DNA of 64,000 nucleotides from Halomonas elongata DSM 2581 (GCF_000196875.2 NC_014532.2:3997826-4061825); one strand, 5' to 3'; shown: positions 31,283-45,573, numbered from the stretch's first letter. A program made the numbers and translations. The notes: generated from the sequence alone by a model not told the origin.

Positions 31283-32830
31283 ATGTCCCTGCGACTTGTC
31301 CTCGGGCTGGTAGGCATGCTGTTGGCCTGTATCGGCGCGGACATCAACCAGGAAGCGACCACGCTGGCCCTGGCGGATATCCGTGGTGCCTTCGGATACA
31401 GCGTCGATCAAGGCAGCTGGTTTACCACCCTCTACAGTATCGGTGCCGCCATGGGCATGCTGGTCGCGCCATGGCTGGCCATGACCTTCTCGGTGCGCCG
31501 CTTCGCCGCCGTGGCCGCCGTCTTGCTGGGCCTGCTCGGCCTGGCCTGCGCCACCACCGAGTCGCGCTCGCTGCTGTTGATGCTGCGCTGGTGCCAGGGG
31601 CTCACCACGGGCTTTCTCATCCCACTGTTGATGATGGTGGCCCTGCGCTTCCTGACCCCGGCGCTCAAGCTGTTCGGCCTGGCCGCCTACGGCCTGACGG
31701 CCACCTTTGCGCCCAACATCGCCATGCCCGTGGTGGCCTGGGCCCACCACGGCCTGGGCATTGGCTTCGTATTCTGGGCAGTGCTGCCGCTTTGCCTGAC
31801 GGCGGCGGGGCTGATCCTCCATGGCCTGCCACAGGATCCACTGCGGTTGGAGCGCTGGCAGCAGTTCGACTGGCTCGGCTGGGGGCTGGGATGGGCGCTG
31901 TGCGCCAGCATCGTGACGCTATTCACCCAGGGCGAGCGCCTGGACTGGCTCCACTCGCCGCTCATCCGCGGGCTGGCCCTGGCCACTCTGGTGGTGCTGC
32001 CCCTCTTCCTGTGGCGCTGTGCGTTCGGGCCCAACCCCTTGATCCGCCCACAACTGCTCGGGCGCATCAACTTTGGCTTCGGCGTCTGCATGCTGGTCGG
32101 CGTGATCACCCTGAGCGCCTCCAGTGCCTCCCTACCCGCTGAATTCCTTGCCGAGGTCCAGGGCTATCGCCCGCTGCAGAGCCTGCCGGTGACGCTGGCC
32201 GTCGCGCTGCCACCGCTGTTGGTCCTGCCGTTCGCAGCCTTCGTGTTGAATTTCGAACGCATCGACTCGCGCTGGATCATGGCATCGGGGCTGCTGCTGA
32301 TGGCGGCGGCCAGCTGGTCGAACAGCCACGTCACCCTGGCGTGGATGCGGGAGCAGTTCTACATCGCCCAGGTGGTCTTCGCGATTGGGCAGTCAATGGT
32401 CGTGGTCGGCCTGCTGATGACCGCCACGGCCGTCGTCGACCCCATGGAGGGCCCCTTCGCCTCGGCGACCATCAACACCTCCCGGGCACTGGCTGGACCG
32501 CTGGCCAGTGGCCTCATCGGGCACTACCTCGCGGTCGCCATCGACCGCCACGCCCATGGCCTGATGGAACGGCTCGGCACGATGCGCTTCTCGCTGATGC
32601 AGTCGGCGCCGCTAAGCGGTCACGGCCGCGAGGCACTGAGCTGGCCCACGGGAGGCCCCGGCGGCGGGGCCTTGCTGCAACTCCATGAACGAATCGACGC
32701 ACAGGCGACGGTCCTGGCCTACGCCGATGCCTGGCGCCTGCTGGCGCTGCTGGCCCTGCTGCTAGTGCCGCTTTGCCTGCTCCCCAAACGGACTCACGCA
32801 CCGCGGTTCAACCGCCCCAGACCCATATGA
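31283..32830 (+). CDS. MFS efflux transporter, DHA2 (EmrB-like) family
   Basis: Inner-membrane drug:proton antiporter of 515 aa with about 14 hydrophobic segments, the number typical of the DHA2 group. The first segments (GMLLACIGADINQEATTLALADIRGAF) and the following TLYSIGAAMGML region fit EmrB-type pumps. ATG 31283 begins the first helix; the ribosome site is weak. Its stop overlaps the start of the adaptor gene (ATGA), so both are made together as a tripartite-type pump. Substrate unknown. Confidence 0.85.
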   Translation: MSLRLVLGLVGMLLACIGADINQEATTLALADIRGAFGYSVDQGSWFTTLYSIGAAMGMLVAPWLAMTFSVRRFAAVAAVLLGLLGLACATTESRSLLLMLRWCQGLTTGFLIPLLMMVALRFLTPALKLFGLAAYGLTATFAPNIAMPVVAWAHHGLGIGFVFWAVLPLCLTAAGLILHGLPQDPLRLERWQQFDWLGWGLGWALCASIVTLFTQGERLDWLHSPLIRGLALATLVVLPLFLWRCAFGPNPLIRPQLLGRINFGFGVCMLVGVITLSASSASLPAEFLAEVQGYRPLQSLPVTLAVALPPLLVLPFAAFVLNFERIDSRWIMASGLLLMAAASWSNSHVTLAWMREQFYIAQVVFAIGQSMVVVGLLMTATAVVDPMEGPFASATINTSRALAGPLASGLIGHYLAVAIDRHAHGLMERLGTMRFSLMQSAPLSGHGREALSWPTGGPGGGALLQLHERIDAQATVLAYADAWRLLALLALLLVPLCLLPKRTHAPRFNRPRPI

Positions 32831-33894
32831 CCGATACCCAGACGCCCCAAGCCCCCTCCGGCCCTCGCTCCCTCCTCCCACGGCTCATCGGCACCACCGC
32901 GCTGCTGTGCGTGATCCTGGTCGGCGTGTTCCTGATCGCGCCTGCCCTGCTGCATTACGATGAAGTCTGGACCAACAATGCCAAGCTGGACGCCGACTAC
33001 ACGGTCATATCGCCGCGCGTTGCCGGCGATATCGTCGCCGTTCACGTCGAGGATCACGAGGCCGTCTCGCGAGGCGACGCGCTGATCGACATCGACCCGC
33101 GCGACTACCGTGCCACCGTCGATGCCAGCGAGGCCCGGGTGACATCGGCGCAGGCCAAGCTGGCGGAGATCGAGGCCGAACTCGCCCGGCAGCCGTCGCA
33201 GATTCGCCACGCCCAGGCCGTGGTGGACGAAGACATCGCCAACGTCGATTACGCCCGGCTCGACGCCGACCGTTACCGGCGCCTGCGTCATAACGGTAAT
33301 GCCTCGCAGCAGAACGCCCAGCAGGCCGCCGCGAACGCCTCAGCACTGGACGCTCGCCGCGAGGCGGACCAGGCCAGCCTGGAGAGCGTGCGCCACCAGA
33401 CCCAGGTTCTAGAGGCCCGGCGTGCGGGCGCCGAGGCGGCGCTGGCTCAGGCCCGAGCCGAGCTCGAGCAGGCCCGCCTTTCGCTTTCCCATACCCGGAT
33501 AACGGCGCCTCGAGACGGCATCGTGGCCCAACAGGCCGGGCGCGTCGGTGCCTGGGCCGAGGCCGGCGGCGCGCTGATGGCGATCGTGCCCACCGAGGAG
33601 ATCTATGTCACCGCCAACTATCGGGAGGTCGACATCACCGAGGTGCGCGTCGGCCAGCCGGTGACGATCTCGGTGGATGCTTATCCCGGACTGACGCTCG
33701 AGGGCCATGTCGACAGCCTCGCCCCGGCCACCGGCACCACCTTCTCGCCGATCTCCCACGACGACGCCTCGGGCAACTTCACCAAGATCGTCCAGCGCCT
33801 GCCGGTGCGCATCGCCATCGAAGCGGGCCAATCCGGGATCGACAGGCTCAAAGTCGGCCTGTCGGTCGAGACGACCATCCATACCGACGCCTGA
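32827..33894 (+). CDS. HlyD-family (EmrA-like) membrane fusion protein
   Basis: Periplasmic adaptor of 355 aa that joins the MFS pump to an outer-membrane channel. One N-terminal membrane anchor (about 20-42) precedes a biotinyl-lipoyl strand region (ISPRVAGDIVAVHVEDHEAVSRGD), a long alpha-helical hairpin rich in Ala, Gln and Arg (about 95-215), and the second lipoyl half (LSHTRITAPRDGIVAQQ). The beta-barrel region EEIYVTANYREVDITEVRVGQPV follows. Translationally coupled to the transporter; no outer-membrane factor gene is nearby. Confidence 0.92.
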   Translation: MTDTQTPQAPSGPRSLLPRLIGTTALLCVILVGVFLIAPALLHYDEVWTNNAKLDADYTVISPRVAGDIVAVHVEDHEAVSRGDALIDIDPRDYRATVDASEARVTSAQAKLAEIEAELARQPSQIRHAQAVVDEDIANVDYARLDADRYRRLRHNGNASQQNAQQAAANASALDARREADQASLESVRHQTQVLEARRAGAEAALAQARAELEQARLSLSHTRITAPRDGIVAQQAGRVGAWAEAGGALMAIVPTEEIYVTANYREVDITEVRVGQPVTISVDAYPGLTLEGHVDSLAPATGTTFSPISHDDASGNFTKIVQRLPVRIAIEAGQSGIDRLKVGLSVETTIHTDA

Positions 33895-33940
33895 GCCTCG
33901 CCTAGCCTTTCCCCGACAACCGGTCCTCGACAGGCGATCA

Positions 33941-33977
33941 AAAAAAGCGCCCCCCGACGATGTCGGGGGGCGCTTTT
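33941..33977. terminator. Bidirectional terminator between adaptor gene and atpC
   Basis: Sixteen-bp stem (AAAAGCGCCCCCCGAC paired with its complement) and a three-base loop GAT, flanked by A-run and T-run, so it works as an intrinsic terminator on both strands: for the efflux operon and for the ATP synthase operon. Confidence 0.93.
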
Positions 33978-34000
33978 ATCGCACGGGGCAAAACACCGCC

Positions 34001-34429
34001 TTAACCGCGACCCGCCTTGCGACGCAACTGCTGGATGGTACGCAGTTGGGCCATGGCTTCGGCCAACTCGGCCGCGGCGCGAGTATAGTCCAGCTCCGCA
34101 GTCTTGTCGTGCATGGCCTGCAGCGCCTCCTGGCGAGCCTGCTCGGCGGCCGCTTCGTCCAGATCGTCGGCACGCACGGCAGTATCGGCCAGCACGGTGA
34201 CCACATCGGGCTGGACCTCGAGGAAGCCCCCCGAGACGTAGAAGTGATCCTCTTCACCTCCGCCCCGGACGATGCGCACCGGTCCGGGTGCCAGCTCGGT
34301 CAGCAGCGGAGTGTGGCCACCGAGGATCCCCAGATCCCCCATGCGGCCGGCCGCCACGACCTGCTCGGCTTCGCCGGAGTAGATCGACGCCTCGGCGCTG
34401 ACGACCTCGCATCTAATGCTTTTCGTCAT
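34001..34429 (-). CDS. atpC: ATP synthase epsilon subunit
   Basis: Last gene of the atp operon, 142 aa. Central-stalk subunit of F1 that couples rotation and restrains ATP hydrolysis. N-terminal beta sandwich (IRCEVVSAEASIYSGEAEQV, GDLGILGGHTPLLTEL, YVSGGFLEVQPDVVTVLAD) and C-terminal two-helix part are complete. Followed closely by a strong terminator. Confidence 0.96.
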   Translation of the reverse strand: MTKSIRCEVVSAEASIYSGEAEQVVAAGRMGDLGILGGHTPLLTELAPGPVRIVRGGGEEDHFYVSGGFLEVQPDVVTVLADTAVRADDLDEAAAEQARQEALQAMHDKTAELDYTRAAAELAEAMAQLRTIQQLRRKAGRG

Positions 34430-34453
34430 GATGACGTCTCCCAGGTGGAGGGA

Positions 34454-36765
<2,312 letters not shown>

Positions 36766-36832
36766 AGCGATCTACTCCGTTCGTGGCCCTCAGAAAGCTC
36801 CATGGCCCGCTCCGGAGAGCGGGCCGGCGGAA

Positions 36833-38377
36833 TTACCAGCTCTGAGTCGCCTTGAACTTGTCGAGACCTTCCTGCAAGCCGCTCTTGATCTCGTCGCCGT
36901 AGTCACCACTCTGGTTGATCTTGTCGAGGAGCTCGGCGTACTCGGACTTCATGAAGTCCTGCAGGGCACGCTCGAAGTCCAGCACCTTCTTGACCTCGAC
37001 ATCTTCCAGGTAGCCCTCGTTGGCGGCATACAGGGAAACGGCCATTTCGGCCACGGACATCGGCGCGTACTGATGCTGCTTCATCAGTTCGGTGACGCGC
37101 TGGCCGTGCTCCAGCTGCTTGCGGGTCGCCTCGTCCAGGTCGGAAGCAAACTGGGCGAAGGCCGCCAGCTCGCGATACTGGGCCAAGGCCAGGCGCACGG
37201 TACCGCCGAGCTTCTTGATGATCTTGGTCTGCGCCGAGCCACCCACACGGGATACCGACAGGCCGGCGTTGATCGCCGGACGGACGCCCGAGTTGAACAG
37301 GTCGGTCTCGAGGAAGATCTGACCGTCGGTGATCGAGATCACGTTGGTCGGAACGAAGGCAGATACGTCGCCACCCTGGGTCTCGATGATCGGCAGTGCG
37401 GTCAAAGAACCGGTCTTGCCCTTCACCTCGCCGTCGGTGAACTTCTCGACATAGTCGGCGTTCACGCGAGCGGCGCGCTCGAGCAGGCGCGAGTGGAGGT
37501 AGAAGACATCGCCCGGGAAGGCTTCGCGGCCCGGCGGACGACGCAGCAGCAGGGAAACCTGGCGATAGGCCACGGCCTGCTTGGACAGGTCATCATAGAC
37601 GATCAGGGCGTCTTCACCGCGATCGCGGAAGTACTCGCCCATGGTGCAACCGGAATAGGCGGCGAGGAACTGCATCGGGGCCGGATCGGCAGCGCCGGCG
37701 GCGACCACGATGGTGTGCTCCATGGCGTCATGCTCTTCGAGCTTGCGCACCACGTTGGCAATCGTCGACTGCTTCTGGCCGATGGCCACATAGACGCAGG
37801 TGACGTCCTTGCCCTTCTGGTTGATGATCGCATCGATGGCGATGGCGGACTTGCCGATCTGGCGGTCGCCGATGATCAGCTCACGCTGACCGCGACCGAT
37901 CGGCACCATGGAGTCGATCGACTTGAAGCCGGTCTGGATCGGCTCGTCGACGGACTGGCGGGTGATGACGCCCGGTGCCACCTTCTCGACCGCATCGGTC
38001 TTGTCGGTGCCCAGCTCGCCCTTGCCATCGATCGGGTTGCCCAGGGCATCGACCACGCGGCCGCGCAGTTCCGGGCCAACCGGCACTTCGAGGATGCGCC
38101 CGGTGCACTGGGCGGTCATGCCCTCTTCGAGCTGCAGATAGTCACCCAGCACCACGGCGCCGACGTTGTCGCGCTCGAGGTTCAGCGTCATGCCATAGAT
38201 GCCGCCGGGGAACTCGATCATCTCGCCGAACATTGCGTCGGCGAGACCGTGGATCTGCACGATACCGTCAGACACGCTGACGATGGTGCCCTGGTTGCGG
38301 GCTTCGGATGCGACATCCAGCTTCTCGATACGCTGCTTGATGATGTCGCTGATCTCGGAAGGATTCAGTTGCTGCAT
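36833..38377 (-). CDS. atpA: ATP synthase alpha subunit
   Basis: Non-catalytic nucleotide-binding F1 subunit, 514 aa. Walker [68 protein letters not shown] and the C-terminal helical bundle are complete. Starts [17 protein letters not shown] as in other proteobacteria. Confidence 0.98.
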   Translation of the reverse strand: MQQLNPSEISDIIKQRIEKLDVASEARNQGTIVSVSDGIVQIHGLADAMFGEMIEFPGGIYGMTLNLERDNVGAVVLGDYLQLEEGMTAQCTGRILEVPVGPELRGRVVDALGNPIDGKGELGTDKTDAVEKVAPGVITRQSVDEPIQTGFKSIDSMVPIGRGQRELIIGDRQIGKSAIAIDAIINQKGKDVTCVYVAIGQKQSTIANVVRKLEEHDAMEHTIVVAAGAADPAPMQFLAAYSGCTMGEYFRDRGEDALIVYDDLSKQAVAYRQVSLLLRRPPGREAFPGDVFYLHSRLLERAARVNADYVEKFTDGEVKGKTGSLTALPIIETQGGDVSAFVPTNVISITDGQIFLETDLFNSGVRPAINAGLSVSRVGGSAQTKIIKKLGGTVRLALAQYRELAAFAQFASDLDEATRKQLEHGQRVTELMKQHQYAPMSVAEMAVSLYAANEGYLEDVEVKKVLDFERALQDFMKSEYAELLDKINQSGDYGDEIKSGLQEGLDKFKATQSW

Positions 38378-38393
38378 GCCATGTCCCTCAGAC

Positions 38394-38933
38394 TCAGGCG
38401 GAAAGGGCCTCGTGGAGGCGATTCAGTCGACCACGCACCGAGCCGTCGATGACGGTATCGCCGGCACGCAGGACTACGCCGCCCAGAAGGCTGCTATCCA
38501 CCTGAGTGGTAATGGAGATTTCGCGGTTCAGACGCTTGGCCAGTGCACTCGCGAGCGTTTGTTGCTGCGCGTCGTCCAGCGGGAAGGCGGAGACGATGTC
38601 CACGTCCATGCGCCTCTCCTGCTGGGCCTTGAGCAGTGCGAATTGCTCGGCGATGGCCGGCAGAGCCGCCAGGCGGCCCTTCTGGCCGACCTGGAAAAGA
38701 AAGTTGCGCAGCTCGTCGTTGACGGCATCGCCGCAAATCTCGACGAGCAGCTCCACCTTCTGTGCACTGGTCAGCCGCGGATTGCCGAGCACCTGCCGAC
38801 GCAGGTCGTCGTTGCCGACGGCCTGCGCCACGCTGTCGAGCATGCCGGCCCAGTCATCGAGCGCTTTATGCTCGGAGGCGTACTCGAAAGCCGCCTTGGC
38901 GTAGGGGCGAGCGACGGTTGACAGTTCCGCCAT
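38394..38933 (-). CDS. atpH: ATP synthase delta subunit
   Basis: Peripheral-stalk subunit joining F1 to the b subunits, 179 aa. N-terminal helical domain [12 protein letters not shown] and the C-terminal region [26 protein letters not shown] show the family. Lies between atpF and atpA with short gaps. Confidence 0.96.
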   Translation of the reverse strand: MAELSTVARPYAKAAFEYASEHKALDDWAGMLDSVAQAVGNDDLRRQVLGNPRLTSAQKVELLVEICGDAVNDELRNFLFQVGQKGRLAALPAIAEQFALLKAQQERRMDVDIVSAFPLDDAQQQTLASALAKRLNREISITTQVDSSLLGGVVLRAGDTVIDGSVRGRLNRLHEALSA

Positions 38934-38944
38934 GGGTCACCTCC

Positions 38945-39415
38945 TCAAAGCTCGTCGGCGAGTTTGTCGACGAGCTTCGCATGCTGCTTCTCGTCGATGG
39001 AGGATTCCAGGATGCGCTCCGCCCCCACGATGGCGAGCCGCGATACTTGCTCACGCAGCTCCTCCTTCGCGCGGTTGACTTCCTGCTCAATCTCGGACTT
39101 GGCGTTGGTGATCATGCGCTCGCCTTCCTGGCGGGCCTGCTCACGTGCCTCGTCGATCATCTGGTTGGACCGCTTGTGGGCCTGCTCCAGGATTTCGGCT
39201 GCCTGCTCCTTGCTTTCACGCAGCGTCTCTTCGGCCTGTTGTTCGGCCAATTCGAGATCGCGTGAAGCACGGCTGGCAGCATCCAGGCCATCGGCAATCT
39301 TCTTCTGGCGTTCCTGCAGGGCCTGCATGACCGGGGGCCATACAAACCGCATGCAGAACCAGACGAAGAACGCAAAGGCGATAGCCTGGCCGATCAGGGT
39401 TAGGTTCAGGTTCAC
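38945..39415 (-). CDS. atpF: ATP synthase b subunit
   Basis: Peripheral-stalk subunit, 156 aa, the same length as E. coli b. One N-terminal membrane helix ([19 protein letters not shown]) is followed by a long charged coiled coil (about 35-150). One copy only, so the stator is a b2 homodimer. Confidence 0.96.
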   Translation of the reverse strand: MNLNLTLIGQAIAFAFFVWFCMRFVWPPVMQALQERQKKIADGLDAASRASRDLELAEQQAEETLRESKEQAAEILEQAHKRSNQMIDEAREQARQEGERMITNAKSEIEQEVNRAKEELREQVSRLAIVGAERILESSIDEKQHAKLVDKLADEL

Positions 39416-39479
39416 GCCAGCACCTCTCGCGTCACAGGTTTGGGGTTAACGTCACGACGGGTCTTGCGACCGTCGCGAA

Positions 39480-39755
<276 letters not shown>

Positions 39756-39785
39756 TTAAGGGTTAGTGGGTTAAGGGTGAAACGG

Positions 39786-40664
<879 letters not shown>

Positions 40665-41051
40665 TCAGGTGTGTGACGGTCGCCGCAGGAGCCAGGGCCC
40701 CAGCCAATGAGCGAACAGCGTCACCACGTAAGCGCCAAAGAAGAAAGCGGGGTTTGAGGGAGGCACTGCAATGAACACCAGCGTGAACAGTACCGCCGTC
40801 AAACCGAACTTTCCGGCTTCCGCTCGATAGAAGCCATTAACGATGTTCTTGGCGTGCCGAGCCCCCTGATAACGGAAGACTCGCCAGGCAAAAAAGGCAT
40901 TGGGCAGAAAGGCCACGGCACCGCCCGTAAGCGCGGAAAAGGCGCCGGCACCGCCATCCGACCAGGCGGCCAACCCCACCATCAGGCCCATCACCGCCAA
41001 TTGTGCTAGCAACAGTCGCCGAATGCTGGGGCGCTTGATCCTGGCTGCCAT
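40665..41051 (-). CDS. atpI: ATP synthase accessory protein AtpI
   Basis: Small membrane protein of 128 aa with four hydrophobic segments, first gene of the atp operon. ALTGGAVAFLPNAFFAWRVFRY is the family signature. AtpI helps c-ring assembly and is not part of the final complex. The promoter lies about 85-110 bases upstream. Confidence 0.93.
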   Translation of the reverse strand: MAARIKRPSIRRLLLAQLAVMGLMVGLAAWSDGGAGAFSALTGGAVAFLPNAFFAWRVFRYQGARHAKNIVNGFYRAEAGKFGLTAVLFTLVFIAVPPSNPAFFFGAYVVTLFAHWLGPWLLRRPSHT

Positions 41052-41134
41052 GAGGTCTCCGTTTCCAAACCTTGTCGTGGCACCCAGGCCGCCTCGATGA
41101 CCACCACGTCTGCCAACGTCGGCGGTCCGGCGCG

Positions 41135-41163
41135 ATTATAGGGAAGCGACCCGCCGGCTTCAA
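41135..41163 (-). promoter_or_regulatory. Sigma-70 promoter of the atp operon
   Basis: On the minus strand TTGAAG (41163-41158), a 17-bp spacer and a perfect TATAAT (41140-41135), ahead of atpI. The rest of the 210-base parB-atpI gap holds a 14-bp perfect palindrome TTTAGCATGCTAAA at 41236-41249 near the atp-distal end. Confidence 0.8.
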
Positions 41164-41261
41164 CCGGATGCGGGGCGAATATGCACGATATCGCGCCAGC
41201 TTACGACTAAAAGTCGAGGAAAAAGCGCGAACTTCTTTAGCATGCTAAATGGATAAATGCC

Positions 41262-42188
41262 TCAGCGAATGTGCTCGAGAATGCCGTCCAGTTCCTCGAG
41301 ACTCGCGTAACGGATGGTCACCCTTCCCTTGCCGCTCTGGCCGTGCTGGATCTTCACCGGTGCACCGAGCAATTCCCCGAGACGGGATTCCAGCCTGGCC
41401 ACATCCGGGCTCGGCTCGGATTTCGCGGCTTTCTTGCCGCCGCCGGCGGTCAGTTGCTTCACGAGCGCCTCGGTGGCGCGCACGGTCAGATCCTTGTTGA
41501 CCACTTCATGCGCCGCCTTGCGTTGCTTGGCACCGGACAACGCCAGGAGTGCGCGGGCATGCCCCATGTCGAGATCACCCCGCTCGAGCAGCGTCTGCAC
41601 CTCGGGATCCAGCGCCAGCAGGCGCAGCAGGTTGGCCACCTGGGCACGAGAACGGCCCACGGCATCCGCTGCCTGTTGCTGGGTCAGCTCGAACTCGTCG
41701 AGCAGGCGCTTCATGGCCATGGCTTCTTCGACCGGATTGAGGCTCTCGCGCTGAATGTTCTCGATCAACGCCAGAGCCAGCGCCACCTCGTCGGAAACCT
41801 CGCGCACCACCGCGGGGATGACATCCAGCTCGGCCAGCTGCGCCGCCCGCCAGCGTCGCTCGCCGGCGACGATCTCGTAACGTTCCTCGCCGATCGGACG
41901 CACCACGATCGGCTGCATGACGCCCTGGGCGCGAATCGAGTCGGCCAGTTCCTCCAGGGCCTCGGGCTGGATATCACGACGGGGCTGGTAGCGGCCTCGC
42001 GTCAGTTGACCGAGCGGCAGGCGCTCGAGCCGTTCTTCCGATCCCGGTAGCACCCGAGAGGCCTCATCCTGCTCGGCCCCTTCCAGTGACGTATCGACCT
42101 CGGGCAAATCCAGGCTGTCACGGCGTCGAGCGTTGGCGCCGATCAAGGCATCCAGGCCGCGTCCCAGGGCGCGTTGTTTGCGCGTCAT
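41262..42188 (-). CDS. parB: Chromosome partitioning protein ParB
   Basis: CTP-dependent DNA clamp that loads at parS sites, 308 aa. N-terminal ALGRGLDALIG, the CTP-binding box (PIVVRPIGEERYEIVAGERRWRAAQLA), the helix-turn-helix LTQQQAADAVGRSRAQVANLLRLL and the C-terminal dimer domain ending VTIRYASLEELDGILEHIR are all seen. Follows parA by 30 bases. I found no intact parS in the window. Confidence 0.97.
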   Translation of the reverse strand: MTRKQRALGRGLDALIGANARRRDSLDLPEVDTSLEGAEQDEASRVLPGSEERLERLPLGQLTRGRYQPRRDIQPEALEELADSIRAQGVMQPIVVRPIGEERYEIVAGERRWRAAQLAELDVIPAVVREVSDEVALALALIENIQRESLNPVEEAMAMKRLLDEFELTQQQAADAVGRSRAQVANLLRLLALDPEVQTLLERGDLDMGHARALLALSGAKQRKAAHEVVNKDLTVRATEALVKQLTAGGGKKAAKSEPSPDVARLESRLGELLGAPVKIQHGQSGKGRVTIRYASLEELDGILEHIR

Positions 42189-42218
42189 CGAGTTTCCCTC
42201 ATTTCCAGGACCATACGG

Positions 42219-42989
42219 TTACAACGACAGGCGACGGATCAGTTCCTTGGCCAGCACCCGGTGGGCCTGGCTGCCTCGCGAGAAGCGAGCGTACTTGGTC
42301 ACCGGCAGGCCATGGCTCGGAGCCTCGGCGACCCGCACGTTACGCGGAATGGTGGCCTTGAGCAGAGCATCGCCGAAATAATCGCGCAACTGCTTGCTGA
42401 CGTCACGGGTCAGACTGTTGCGGCTGTCGAACATGGTCCGCAGGATGCCGAAGATTTCGAGCTGGGGATTCACGCTGTCCTTGATCTGCTCGACGGTATC
42501 GAGCAGCGCCGAGAGCCCTTCGAGAGCGTAGAACTCGCACTGCAGCGGAATGAGCACGCCATCGGCGGCGGTCAGGGCATTGACGGTGAGCATGTTCAAC
42601 GACGGCGGACAGTCGATCAGCACCACATCGTACTCGGCGGCGACATCCTCCAGCGCCTTGACCAGGCAACGCTCGCGCCCCTCGTTACGCTCCAGCAGCT
42701 CCACCTCGGCGGCGGTCAGGTCACCATTGCCGGGCAGCAGGGCGAAGCCGGCCTCGGGGCAATCGAGGATCACCTCACTGGGCTTGCGTTCGCCGAGCAC
42801 CACATCGAGCACGCTGCCATCGAGTTCGTGCTTGTCGACGCCGCTGCCCATGGTGGCATGGCCCTGAGGATCCAGGTCGATCAGCAGCACGCGTCGATCC
42901 AGGGCTGCCAGGCTGGCGGCCAGGTTGACGGCGGTGGTGGTCTTGCCCACGCCGCCCTTCTGGTTGGTCAAGGCGATGATCTTGGTCAC
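42219..42989 (-). CDS. parA: Chromosome partitioning ATPase ParA
   Basis: Deviant Walker ATPase, 256 aa, that moves ParB-parS complexes along the nucleoid. Starts MTKIIALTNQKGGVGKTTTA with the deviant Walker A; Walker A' LLIDLDPQGHATMG and Walker B DVVLIDCPPSLNMLTVNAL follow. Without an N-terminal helix-turn-helix, as expected for chromosomal ParA (Soj). Between rsmG and parB. Confidence 0.97.
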   Translation of the reverse strand: MTKIIALTNQKGGVGKTTTAVNLAASLAALDRRVLLIDLDPQGHATMGSGVDKHELDGSVLDVVLGERKPSEVILDCPEAGFALLPGNGDLTAAEVELLERNEGRERCLVKALEDVAAEYDVVLIDCPPSLNMLTVNALTAADGVLIPLQCEFYALEGLSALLDTVEQIKDSVNPQLEIFGILRTMFDSRNSLTRDVSKQLRDYFGDALLKATIPRNVRVAEAPSHGLPVTKYARFSRGSQAHRVLAKELIRRLSL

Positions 42990-43018
42990 GACGACGTTCC
43001 TTGCGAGTGACGGACGCC

Positions 43019-43681
43019 TCAGGGGCGACCCTGGGTGGAATCGGTACGCTCGAGTATCACGAGTCGACGCTGGCCTGACTCGAAGGGCACCGTCAACTCA
43101 TGGCTGGCAACCGGTGCCACGTTCTCGGGTAACCCGCTCAGCTCATCATCCACGCTGGGGCCCTTCATGGCCAGCCATCGCCCTCCATCGGCCACCAGGT
43201 CGGCACTCAGCGAGACGAAATCCCCGAGACTGGCGAAGGCACGCGAGATCACCTCGCAATAGCCTTCCTTCGGCCCCTCGAAGGCCTCGACCCGGGCCTG
43301 GACGGGCGTGACGTTGGTCAGGCCCAGCTCCATCACCGCCTGGCGCTGGAAACGTACCTTCTTGCCATTGCTGTCGAGCAGGGTCACCCGACGCTCGGGC
43401 TCCAGAATCGCCAGCACCAGGCCCGGCAAGCCGGGGCCGGCGCCCACGTCGAGCAGTGTCGATCCCGTCACGAAGGGCGCCACGGCCGCGCTGTCGAGCA
43501 GGTGCCGGGAGACCATTTCTTCCGGGGCGCGTACCGCGGTGAGGTTATAGGCACGGTTCCACTTGTGCAACAGCGCCAGCAGCGTCAACAAGCCTTCCCG
43601 GCGTGCCGGGAAGGCGTCGATACCGAGCTCGTTCAGGCCCTGTTCGAGGCGCTCGCGAAGACGGTGGTCATCGAGGCTCAT
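43019..43681 (-). CDS. rsmG: 16S rRNA m7G527 methyltransferase RsmG
   Basis: SAM-dependent enzyme of 220 aa (GidB) that methylates G527 of 16S rRNA. SAM motif [17 protein letters not shown], then [19 protein letters not shown]-terminal [11 protein letters not shown] is the family signature. Its start overlaps the mnmG stop by four bases. Confidence 0.96.
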   Translation of the reverse strand: MSLDDHRLRERLEQGLNELGIDAFPARREGLLTLLALLHKWNRAYNLTAVRAPEEMVSRHLLDSAAVAPFVTGSTLLDVGAGPGLPGLVLAILEPERRVTLLDSNGKKVRFQRQAVMELGLTNVTPVQARVEAFEGPKEGYCEVISRAFASLGDFVSLSADLVADGGRWLAMKGPSVDDELSGLPENVAPVASHELTVPFESGQRRLVILERTDSTQGRP

Positions 43682-45573
43682 CCGTTGGCCACCCGGCTAT
43701 CGTCGAGCAGGCGTCGCTTCTTCAGGTGAATCAGCAGGATCGAGACGGCCGCCGGTGTCACGCCGGAGATGCGCGATGCCTGTGCCAGGGTCTCGGGCCT
43801 GGCCTCGACGAGCTTCTGGCGAATCTCGTTGGAGAGCCCGTCGACCTGGTCGTAGTCGAGGTCGTCGGGCAGCGGCGTGGCTTCATGCCGCTTGAGCTTG
43901 TCGATCTCGTCCTGCTGGCGGTCGATGTAGCCCTGGTACTTGGCCTGGATCTGGACCTGTTCGGCCACCTGATCGTTATCGACCGGCTCACCGACCAGAC
44001 CCGCCACGTCGCGATAGCCGATCTCGGGACGCTTGAGCAGGTCGAGCAGGTTGTATTCACGTTTCAGGGACTGCCCGGTGGTCTCGGAGATACGCCGAGC
44101 GGCCTCGCTGCCGGGCTGGACCCAACTGGAGCGGAGACGCGAGGTTTCGCGCTCCACGGCCTCGCGCTTGGCACTGAAAGCCGTCCAACGGCGTTCATCG
44201 ACCAGCCCCAGTTCGCGGCCGGTCTCGGTGAGGCGCATGTCGGCGTTGTCCTCGCGCAGCAGGAGACGGTACTCCGCGCGGGACGTGAACATCCGGTAAG
44301 GCTCCCGGGTGCCGAGGGTGATCAGATCATCGACCAGAACCCCGAGATAGGCCTCATCGCGACGCGGCCACCAGGCATCGAGCCCGCGAGCCCGTCGTGC
44401 GGCATTGAGCCCGGCCAGAAGCCCCTGGGCCCCTGCTTCTTCGTAACCGGTGGTGCCGTTGATCTGCCCGGCGAAATACAGGTTGTGGATAAACTTCGTC
44501 TCGAGGGAATGCTTCAAATCACGAGGATCGAAGAAATCGTATTCGATGGCATAGCCGGGACGCGTGATGTGAGCGTTTTCCAGTCCCTGGATCGAACGGA
44601 CGACCTGCAACTGCACATCGAACGGCAGTGACGTGGAAATGCCGTTGGGATACAGCTCGTGGGTGTCCAGCCCCTCCGGCTCGACGAAGATCTGGTGGCT
44701 CGACTTGTCGGCGAAGCGATGCACCTTGTCCTCGATGGAGGGGCAATAGCGGGGACCCACACCCTCGATGACCCCGGAGAACATCGGCGAACGCTCCAGG
44801 TTGGCGTGGATGATCTCGTGGGTCCGCTCATTGGTGTGCGCAATATGGCAGCTCACCTGGCGCGGATGCTGGCTCCGTTCGCCCAGATAGGACATGACCG
44901 GCGTGGGCTCATCGCCGGGCTGCTCGTCGAGCTTCGAGAAATCCACGCTCTTGGCATCGAGACGCGGCGGGGTGCCGGTCTTCAGGCGATCGACGCGAAA
45001 CGGCAAGGCCCGGAGGCGTTCGGCGAGGGCATTGGAGGGCGGATCGCCGGCACGGCCCCCACGGCTGTTGTCCAGGCCGATGTGGATAACACCGCCGAGG
45101 AAAGTGCCTGTGCACAACACCACGGTCTCGCTCATGAAGCGAATTCCCGTTTCGGTGCATACACCGCGAACCTGGTCACCCTCGACGATGAGATCGCCGG
45201 CTGCCTGCTGGAAGATCGTCAGGTTGGCCTGGTTTTCCAGCATGCCGCGAATGGCGGCCTTGTAGCGAACGCGATCCGCCTGGGCACGGGTGGCACGCAC
45301 GGCCGGTCCTTTCCGGGCGTTGAGCACACGGAACTGGATACCGCCCATGTCGGTGGCCAGCCCCATGGCACCACCGAGGGCATCGATTTCCTTGACCAGA
45401 TGGCTCTTGCCGATCCCGCCGATGGCGGGATTGCACGACATCTGGCCGAGCGTCTCGATGTTGTGGGTCAAAAGCAACGTCCGGCAGCCCGTGCGGGCCG
45501 AGGCCAGAGCGGCTTCGGTGCCCGCATGACCACCACCGATGACGATGACGTCGAAGCGGTCGGGGTACTCCAA
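43678..45573 (-). CDS. mnmG: tRNA uridine-5-carboxymethylaminomethyl enzyme MnmG (GidA)
   Basis: FAD protein of 631 aa that with MnmE modifies U34 of several tRNAs. Starts with [21 protein letters not shown], the FAD dinucleotide loop; [42 protein letters not shown] and [24 protein letters not shown] are diagnostic. The partner mnmE lies 14 kb to the right. The upstream gap is a DnaA-box-like region. Confidence 0.97.
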   Translation of the reverse strand: MEYPDRFDVIVIGGGHAGTEAALASARTGCRTLLLTHNIETLGQMSCNPAIGGIGKSHLVKEIDALGGAMGLATDMGGIQFRVLNARKGPAVRATRAQADRVRYKAAIRGMLENQANLTIFQQAAGDLIVEGDQVRGVCTETGIRFMSETVVLCTGTFLGGVIHIGLDNSRGGRAGDPPSNALAERLRALPFRVDRLKTGTPPRLDAKSVDFSKLDEQPGDEPTPVMSYLGERSQHPRQVSCHIAHTNERTHEIIHANLERSPMFSGVIEGVGPRYCPSIEDKVHRFADKSSHQIFVEPEGLDTHELYPNGISTSLPFDVQLQVVRSIQGLENAHITRPGYAIEYDFFDPRDLKHSLETKFIHNLYFAGQINGTTGYEEAGAQGLLAGLNAARRARGLDAWWPRRDEAYLGVLVDDLITLGTREPYRMFTSRAEYRLLLREDNADMRLTETGRELGLVDERRWTAFSAKREAVERETSRLRSSWVQPGSEAARRISETTGQSLKREYNLLDLLKRPEIGYRDVAGLVGEPVDNDQVAEQVQIQAKYQGYIDRQQDEIDKLKRHEATPLPDDLDYDQVDGLSNEIRQKLVEARPETLAQASRISGVTPAAVSILLIHLKKRRLLDDSRVANG

